Assembly: GCF_943734655.1 (NCBI RefSeq)
Contig: NC_071355.1
Location: forward strand, 22,270,268-22,334,267
Direction: 5' to 3'
DNA length: 64,000 nt
Source of the DNA: Sabethes cyaneus
Taxonomy: Eukaryota; Arthropoda; Insecta; Diptera; Culicidae
Every line of letters starts with the position of its first letter. Within the stretch, counting starts at the first letter, position 1. Position numbers and translations under genes: made by a program. The notes beneath the pieces were generated by a model that worked only from the letters and a program-made list of their open reading frames with translations, had not been told where the DNA came from and made no database searches. Below are positions 57,304 through 64,000 of this stretch, one piece after another.

Positions 57304-57688
57304 CACGGAAGTGGCTACTTTTCATCATTCGAATTCCAGTTCAAGAAATATAAACGTGCAGAAGCCGAAGAAACCAGTTTTTTTAAATAATTTCCGATAT
57401 CCTTTAAATATTCAGGAAGAACCAGAGAATATACCTCGGCAAATGCAACCTGCTGGGGAATTGAATTTTTTTCTAGACTCTGTACATTTATTTCTAATTT
57501 ATGAACTTGCTGTTCTTTTACAGAAGAATGTATCTCTATCTTTAAGTCACAAATATGGAGATCCAGCGGCGTATTCAGAAGGTTCGCTGCGGTTTAGAAG
57601 CATAAATGGCCAAAAAGAATGCTGCGTCAACGATTCCGTCAGCGTTATTCTGACAATTTTCCCATGGGTTTACTGTCAACAGCAGTAG
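57304..57688 (+). other. 125-codon ORF of unknown nature
   Basis: An open frame of 125 codons, including PKKPVFLNNFRYPLNIQEEP and the tail IFPWVYCQQQ, ends directly before the spindle-type gene copy. The composition is not obviously low-complexity, but no family was recognised. It has a stop at 57686-57688 and could be chance or a LINE gag-like relic. Confidence 0.2.
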
Positions 57689-58562
57689 ATTCCAGAAACA
57701 CCGATGGTTGCGAAGTTGGAATCATCCCCGCTGCCAGCATCGCCCAAAATTCCCAAATCGAAGATAGCCATGAGCGAGGAAAAATTTTCACCTGACAAAC
57801 TAGACGATCAACATCAAACCAGCGTCCCACAAGTGATTGAAATATTTGAGAGTCCGATTCCTACAACCCTTCAAACGCAAACCGTCGAGGCAATTGCTGG
57901 AGGTAGCACCACAAACGCTACGGAAATGCCACCAAAGCTGACTGCTGCGGAGTACATTATTCAGAACAGTCGTAAACGGTCCCTGTCCGCTAGTGATGCT
58001 GAAATATCGAAAAAGAAAGTGACATTCCACAGCCCGGCCAACAGTACCAAAAGTGTCAACACTACGGGCAGTAACCAACGCAAACGTTCGCTGTCGGAGC
58101 ATAGAGATTTGGCAGCCAGTGATGGTGTGAAACCGGCAAAGGTGACAAAACTGCCCAAATTTAAATCAATCCATCGGCAACAGTTCAAACGCATGGAGTT
58201 AATCGAAGAGTTCCACAATAGAAAGGTCCAGCGTGCGAAGGTCTTGGCTAGCAGGGGTAGTAAAAGCCCAGCGGCAGCTGCGCTGGCAAAAACCGATACA
58301 AACACACCGCACAAATCGACAGCAGTTCCTAGCAAGTCACCATTCAAAGCCGGAAATGGGACCACCTGAACTGGATCGAAATCGTTTATCGCACGGCCGA
58401 TAGTGACCCTCAGGCGGCAGCTCGAATAGCAGCAACGGCATCCCCGATGGAACGCGTCGTGTCAGCGAGCAAAGCCGACACAAGGAAAGTCAGATCCTGA
58501 AAGGTGTCCGAACCAACAAACGGTTTGAGCTTCTGATGAAATTCCGTGACACGCAGGAATAG
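57689..58562 (+). pseudogene. Broken copy A of a basic spindle-type (NuSAP-like?) protein gene
   Basis: The open frame from 57704 reads MVAKLESSPLPASPKIPKSK, EYIIQNSRKRSLSASDAEIS, SNQRKRSLSEHRDLAASDGV and KLPKFKSIHRQQFKRMELIE, ending at TGA 58369. A further piece in another frame (58450-58562) reads SEQSRHKESQILKGVRTNKR, FELLMKFRDTQE, TAG, which looks like the genuine C-terminus. So at least one frameshift lies between. The protein is Ser/Pro/Lys-rich and disordered with an HRQQFKRMELIEEF motif like the microtubule-binding motif of NuSAP proteins; that similarity is from memory and weak. It has no introns over 870 bp, and AATAAA follows at 58664. It lacks the N-terminus seen in copy B, so it is truncated. 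Confidence 0.6.
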
Positions 58563-58689
58563 CCGTGCTATTATCAACCAGAAGCAGGTGTTTTATCGCT
58601 AGTTGGCTTACGATAATTGGCATAACATATTCATTGCTTTAAACAAAATTTTATACTTAACCAATAAAATACGATTCCAAAACCTGTTA

Positions 58690-59755
58690 AATCGTGTTTA
58701 ACACGTACTAACATACATACAAACTAAACTCATAGAGAAAAACAAATCACTCGGCACACTCGGTGAAAAAAACAGAACAACAGCGGAAAAAACACTCACA
58801 AAATGGACCAGTTATTCTCCTGTAGTACTTCTGTTTACAAAACAGCTAGCTAAAAACAATATCAGTTAGGAAACGAAAATGAAAACCTAATCCAATCACT
58901 GCACACAAAACGAAATTCGAAATACTCAAGTTTCGTTGGAAACGATGAAAAAAAAAATAAATGAGAAAATTTGCTTATAACATTGATGGAACATGCAGCA
59001 GTTTACAAACGTTCAAATTCAGTTTGCGAGATTTACGAGATGATATTTTGAATGATTAACGCAGGTAATAAAACAAACGGCGGTGATCCAGTAGAAGAAA
59101 CGGATGTTTCGCGGTTCGCGGATGTTCTATCATTACTGTGAAAGAACTGTCCACTTCATTTTTTTTTTCATATTACATATTGTAAACGAGACATACCTAA
59201 AATACTTTTTGCGCACCTTTAGTCACTCCTGCCCTTCAGGAATCTTCTAATTGCCAACATAGCAATTAGTCTTATAACCATAGTAACCACGTTTGTTGAT
59301 CCTAGCAACCCGTGAACACACGTGTTCGACGTCCGTCCGTTGTAGTAAGTCAAATTTGCATAGTGAAAAATGGATTCGTGTGATGTATCGGAACAGGAAT
59401 TCCAGAGCATCGATTAAGCACTTTCTTTGCCTACGTAGTGTAGAACGTATCATTTCTTGATTCGTCAAGTTCCCAGCAAAGGCGGACATGGCGATGCGCG
59501 ACTTACCACCAACACCGACCGGTGAGTATCGTATAAAATCTGTTGCGATTTTTTTTTAGCACTGCAATTTTTAATACCTAATACCTAGTGATCAATTCGT
59601 GTGAGATAATTATCGTTAAAACAATGTTTGAACCGTCGAAAAGCTCATTATATCCTCATTTGGAAAGCAAACAGCAGCAAAAAAAAAGTTCAGGAGAATT
59701 TTGGATAGAATTTTTTGTCCGATTGCCGGTAGCGGGGTACACGGCAGGTGCCTTA
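58690..59755. repeat. Direct segmental duplication, copy B
   Basis: The second copy of 51714-52795. It starts right after the gene copy at 57.7-58.6 kb and ends where the RTE LINE begins. Here ATGGCGATGCGCGACTTACCACC (59487) encodes MAMRDLPPTPT before the donor CCG|GTGAGTA, whereas copy A has a stop at that Leu codon. The ATGGATTCG frame here is short (MDSCDVSEQEFQSID, stop). Confidence 0.8.
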
Positions 59756-60143
59756 CTTATTTACTTAATTGGCCTAACGTCTTACGACAAGGCCTGCGCA
59801 GTATAATTTCTTCATCTGTTACGGTCCATGGCAACTGTCTCCAGTTCCACGGGCACCCAGTGCTCGCCAGATCTCGCTCCACCTGGACTTGGTTCGCCGT
59901 AGGACGCGCGAGCTCGTGTTTCATTCATCGCCTCCATACACCGTTCTCTTGCTCTCCGTCAAAGATGATTCTTAGCACCCGTCTTTCGAAAACTCCGTGT
60001 GCTCGTAGGTCCTCTTCTAGCAGTGTCCACGTTTCGTGCCCGTATGGGACAACCGGTCTAATTAGCGTTTTGTACAGTGTGCACTTTGTATGGGGCTCAA
60101 ATTGGTCGACCGCAAGTGTTGGTGGAGTCCGTAGCGGGCCCGA

Positions 60144-60348
60144 AAAAGCCTGGGTGCTAATTCCGTTATCGAAATTTGACCTTCTGTTTTTTATACGACA
60201 GACTTCGCAACCAGCTGTTAGAATACAGGACAGTGCGGGGTCAGTGCTACGATCCTATTGACTCTAACAGCCTCTCCCAGCCGAGATTCGAACATACGAC
60301 GACTGGTTTATTAGACCAGCGTCCTACCTCGAGGCCAACTAGGAGGCT
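60144..60348 (-). mobile_element. tRNA-derived SINE nested in the RTE LINE, 13-bp TSD
   Basis: The same SINE family as 4664-4873. On the minus strand, GCCTCCTAGTTGGCCTCGAGG (A box), GTTCGAATCTCGG (B box) and a body ending CCCAGGCTTTTT. Perfect direct repeats GTAGCGGGCCCGA flank it (60131-60143 and 60349-60361). The target sequence is RTE LINE, so the order of events is clear. Confidence 0.9.
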
Positions 60349-60834
60349 GTAGCGGGCCCGACTTCCGCTGATAATACGCCTTTTAATCTCACGACTGGTA
60401 TTGTTGTCCTCTGTTGCCAGTGAGCCAAGGTATACGATACGAACTCATCGACTATCTCGAACTCATCCCCGTCGATTAACACGGTACTGCGCAAGCGGGC
60501 CCTGTCGCGCTCGGTCCCGCCCGCCAGCATATACCTACTTCGTTTTAGATGTATTTATCTTCAATCCAATTTTCTCTGCTTTGCGTTTTAGTCTGGTGTA
60601 CTGATCTTCCACCGCCTCAAATGTTCTGCCGACAGCATCCACGTCGTCAGCAAAGCAGATAAATTGACTGGATTTATTGAAAATCGTGCCCCGCATTTCG
60701 ATCGCCGCTCGCCTTATAACACCTTCAAGCGCAATGTTGAATAGCAGGCAGGAAAGACCATCTTTTTGTCGAAGTCCCCTGCGAAATTCGAATGGGTCCG
60801 ACAATCCACCCGAGATAAATAAAATAAATAAAAA

Positions 60835-61000
60835 GAAAATTTATCCAATTTAATTCTGCTAAGTACATTTCATTCTTGACAGATACAGACAGACAGACTG
60901 TTCGAAAACAGACACTGAGGAAGCCTGCAAGTCGTAGGCGAAATACAAATCTGTCAAGAATAAAATATACATAGTAGAATTAAATTGGGTAAAACTTTTT
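60835..61000. mobile_element. Foldback element nested in the RTE LINE
   Basis: The left arm ATCCAATTTAATTCTGCTAAG..CATTCTTGACAGAT (60843-60884) pairs with the right arm ATCTGTCAAGAAT..TAGTAGAATTAAATTGGGT (60949-60990) with a few mismatches. The loop contains an (ACAG)n run and CTGCAAGTCGTAGGCG. It sits at a deletion in the LINE RT region. Confidence 0.7.
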
Positions 61001-62645
61001 TTATTTAATTTCCAGGTTTCGTATTCTACTAAGACGCTCCAAAAACTTCAGTCAATCACTTGATGCAAACAGCCGGCCAACATGTCCGGGCCCATTTTAA
61101 TAAGCTCCGCTCCAATGCCATTCTTTCCCGCTGCTTTGTTGTTCTTCAGCCGCTGGATGGCTTCTTTAACTTCCCTTATCGATGGGGGTGGCACATCTTC
61201 GTCGCTTGCTGCACCAATGTGGTCAGCACTTCCTCCGCTATCATGGGCTTCCGCCTGCACACCATTCAGGGGCTCATCGTAGTACTGCTTCCACCTTTCG
61301 ATCACCACACGGTCGTTCGTCAAGATACCTCCATCTTTATCTCTGAACATTTCGGCTCGCGGCACGAAGCTTCTGTTTGTATCGCTCCACATTCTGACGG
61401 GTGGCTCTCCGCGGCATTTGTACTCGCGCTACGTTCTTCTCAGCCAATATCTGCTGGCATTCCTCGTCAAACCATTTGTTACATCGATTCGGTGTCACAC
61501 GGCCTAGGATGTTCTCTGCTACGCTGTTTTCACGGCATTCCAACAGTCTTCAAGAGGGGCTTTATCCAGCTCACCCTCTTCCAGAAGCGCGGTTTCGAGA
61601 TAACGCCTAGCTTTCGGCGACTTCCGATTGCTTCTACTTCGGTTCTTCTTTCACTAGGTAGTGATCCAAATCGATGTTAGCGCCCGGATTTAGATTCTGA
61701 CGTCGATAATGTCTGAAAAGTGTCAACCATCTATCAGAACGTAGTCGATTTGCTGTGTGATTTCCAGGTGTACCGATAGTAGAGGTTATGCTGGAAGAAG
61801 GTACTACGTATGGCCATGTTCTTGGAGGCGGCGAAGTCGACAAGTCTCAGGCCGTTTTCGTTCGTTTGCGGGTGAGCGCTGAACCGTCCAATCACCGGTT
61901 TGAATTCCTCCTCCTGACCAACCTGAACATTACAGTCCCCGATGATAATTTTGACATCATGTCTTGGGCAGCGGTCGTATTGACGCTCCAAATGCGCGTA
62001 GAATTCGTCTTTGTCATCATCGGTACTTCCGAGGTGAAGGCTGTGCAGGTTAATTATGCTTATATTGAAGAATCGGCCCTTGATTCTTAATCTGCACATT
62101 CGGGGGTTGATCGGCCACCACCCGATCACCCGCTTCTGCATCTCGCCCATCACTATAAAAGCTGTACACAGCTCGTGTGTATTGCTGCAGCTCTGGTAGA
62201 TGGTATGACCATCTCTCAACGTACGTACCATCGTTTCTTTCCAGCATACCTCCTGCAGCACTACGATATCGAACTTGCGGCTCTTCACTTCTTTAGAAAA
62301 CAAGTGGATACTTCCGAGGAAATTTAGAGACCGACAGTTCCATGTTCCTAATTTCCCATCGTTAGTCCGTTTTGGTCGCCTGGGTCTTTGCCGATTGTTC
62401 CGATTAGAATTATTTTTATTACTTACGGAGTCCATTGCTTTGATTTTTTTAGTGGTTCAGGCTTGCAATGCCCGCAACCAACCCCACAGTATCGCCGGAG
62501 GGCCAACGTAGCTCGAAGGAGCCCTCCTCTCCTGTCAGCACATGACCTTGGTTTCCACCGGGGTTGATTACCCGAACTCCACCGAGGTTGCTTGTATCCC
62601 GGCTGGTACCACGAGGAAGTAGGGGTAGGAGTTGCTGGGTAAGAA

Positions 62646-62985
62646 CCGCACCGCATCGTGATGGCAAAGATCAAAGGTCATGTGCCAACTAGGGAGCTGT
62701 GCTCGGATAAGCTGAAGGCTATTGTGGATGAATTTTTCCCGAAGAACGACCCTACGATGTGGCCGCCAACGTCGTATAGTTTAAAAGAGGCGGATAATGT
62801 TGAAGGTCTGTCAGTCTTCAGCCAGGAAAGCCTGCAGGACATCCAACATCACATAGACCGACATGTCTGCTGGATACATGCAGAAGAACTCCTGGAGAGG
62901 ATTATCCTAAACAGGCTGACGATGTACACAGAAGGTGAACACGGTCTGTCAAGCATGCAGTTCAGATGCCGGAAATGAAAAATCC
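62646..62985 (+). pseudogene. R1-clade LINE fragment with internal deletion
   Basis: + strand residues MAKIKGHVPTRELCSDKLKA and LLERIILNRLTMYTEGEHGL, SSMQFRCRK match the R1 copy at 54590-55000 (KVKGPKMTMELL; LERFILSRLTKFTASAHGLS). The stretch between (PGPDG to PASYR) is missing, and the frame ends at 62978. Confidence 0.75.
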
Positions 62986-62997
62986 ACTGTAGATAGT

Positions 62998-63110
62998 TAG
63001 ACTAGACGGAGCGAGATCGGGAGGCGGGTACACGGTGTCCAAGGAATTGCAGTGCGCCAGCCCATAAACGAATTAACTGGAGAAATACAGTCTGTTCATC
63101 AGGCTACATC
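62998..63110 (+). pseudogene. Short RTE-type LINE tail fragment
   Basis: RLDGARSGGGYTVSKELQCASP in the + strand resembles the RTE C-terminal tail, antisense of about 43235-43300 (SGGEYSVSEELESGSPQPSY). The following 140 bp are unassigned. Confidence 0.5.
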
Positions 63111-63255
63111 TTAGGAAAGCCAATTGAACAGAGAACTTTCTAATGAAATAGGATTGTCTTTTAGACGCATAATCCAATGAACTGCTCAGAACTCTGCAAC
63201 TTGAAGACAATTTGCGCAGCAACACTTACCTGATGAAAATTTGTTCATACAATCG

Positions 63256-64000
63256 TCAATTAGCAGACAGACTGTCCCTCTTTGTGCACAGTTCCATGCG
63301 TTTGAACTGTTGCCGATGGATTGATTTAAAGTTGGGCAGTTTTGTGACCTTTGCCGGTTTCACACTATCACTGGCTGCCAAATCTCTATGCTCCGACAGT
63401 GAACGTTTGCGTTGATTACTGCCCATAATGTTGCCACTTTTCTTCAACCGCTCGTCGATGGTATCTACCAGAATGGTACTGTTGGCCGGGCTGTGGAATG
63501 TCACTTTCTTTTTGGAGATTTCAGCATCACTAGCGGACAGAGACCGTTTACGACTATTCTACTCCGCAGCAGTCAGCTTTGGTGGCATTTCCGTAGCGTT
63601 TCGGGTGCTGGTGGTGCTACCTCCAGCAATTTCCTCGACGGTTTGCGTTTGAAGGGCTGTAGGAATTGGACTGTCAAATATTTCAATCACTTGTGGGACG
63701 CTGGATTGATGTTGATCGTCTGGTTTGTCAGGTGAAAATTTTTCCTCGCTCATGGCTATCTTGGATTTTGGAGTTTTGGGCGATGCTGGCAGCGGGGATG
63801 ATTCCAACTTCGCAACCATCGGTGTTTCTGGAATCCACTATAATCGACTCATTGTCACGGTCGTTCTCCGTGAAGGTGCAATTGGTGGGTTCGGCGGCGT
63901 TTTCCTCATCATCGAGATCGATGTCGGTCATATCTGGAGGTTTAGTTTCCGTCAGATCATCTTCTATCTCAGGTGCAACTGATGTGTTTGCAGATTCTGC
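63256..64000 (-). pseudogene. Broken copy B of the basic spindle-type (NuSAP-like?) protein gene, partial
   Basis: Minus strand, running off the window end. The frame is open at 64000 (AESANTSVAPEIEDDLTETK, then DMTDIDLDDEENAAEPTNC). It shifts at about 63830 into MVAKLESSPLPASPKTPKSK..., stops at TAG after KLTAAE where copy A reads KLTAAEYIIQ (a 9-bp deletion creates the stop), and continues VTFHSPANSTILVDTIDERL to KRMEL (about 63285). There the homology to copy A ends. It retains an ILVDTIDERLKKSGNIM-type segment absent from copy A, and lacks the C-terminal third. Two copies in opposite orientation 5 kb apart suggest an inverted segmental duplication of one parental gene. Confidence 0.6.

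Larger units (their letters stand above)
59756..62645 (-). mobile_element. RTE-clade LINE, second copy, with nested SINE and foldback
   Basis: Same family as 43167-46340, about 2.9 kb. The endonuclease start reads LGTWNCRSLNFLGS, FDIVVLQEVCWKE and IIGDCNVQVGQEEE (the usual DFN is DCN) at 61734-62435. The linker is at 61337-61543 and 61048-61392. The RT piece with QFICFADDVDAVGRT (60535-60804) has an intact catalytic box. Segments equivalent to about 44150-44590 are deleted at the foldback site. Frameshifts and stops abound. It abuts copy B of the 1-kb duplication. Confidence 0.85.

Noticed and set aside
60301..60348. Possible tRNA gene because of A and B boxes
   Set aside because: The tRNA-like part is joined to an unrelated body, has imperfect stems and is flanked by target duplications; it is a SINE.

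Overview
This window looks like nuclear DNA of a culicine mosquito, most probably Aedes-like. The evidence is a spliced insect gene with a short intron, a very high transposon load, RTE-clade (JAM1-like) and Jockey/R1-clade LINEs, Feilai-like tRNA-derived SINEs, CATAG microsatellites, and Helitrons carrying a ~150-bp minisatellite. No bacterial, plasmid or viral genes were seen. Only one intact host protein-coding gene is evident.

The host gene is a TNFAIP8 (TIPE/Sigmar) family member on the + strand. Its two coding exons (50104-50256 and 50324-50737) give a 188-aa protein. A 20-nt micro-exon candidate at 41048-41067 would splice in frame to exon 2 and add the N-terminus MIDTV. A noncoding first exon may lie near 5.6-6.69 kb, ending in a good donor. 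If so, much of 6.7-50 kb is intron filled with nested transposons.

Layout. 0-5.2 kb: degenerate Jockey LINE, a complete pogo-type element with TA duplications and a LINE piece inside it, a SINE with a 12-bp TSD, and an RTE remnant. 5.2-8.6 kb: probable promoter and 5' intron. 8.6-11.2 kb: minisatellite element split by a 1.6-kb hAT element with a perfect 8-bp TSD. 12.3-14.9 kb: a mosquito repeat and a second copy of the hAT interior. 18.0-19.5 kb: Helitron remnant with a nested LINE tail and a 108-bp MITE. 20.6-21.0 kb: 390-bp hAT foldback with an 8-bp TSD. 21.2-22.4 kb: SINE-like and RTE remnants. 24.8-29.8 kb: large T-rich arrays with a ~560-bp internal period. 32.4-39.3 kb: RTE, Jockey and Helitron copies. 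43.2-46.3 kb: the best preserved RTE LINE. 47.2-49.6 kb: MITEs and a polypyrimidine block. 50.1-51.7 kb: TNFAIP8 gene and 3' region. 51.7-59.8 kb: a ~1-kb block duplicated in direct orientation, an R1 LINE, and a broken copy of a spindle-type gene. 59.8-62.6 kb: second RTE LINE with a nested SINE and foldback. 63.2-64 kb: a second, inverted copy of the spindle-type gene running off the window.

The most interesting signals are the in-frame micro-exon, the two inverted and independently broken copies of the same basic protein gene, the duplicated promoter/first-exon-like block, a small ZAD-like cysteine ORF at 24.4 kb, and several transposon termini defined to the base by target-site duplications. 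All identifications come from reading the sequence; no database search was possible.
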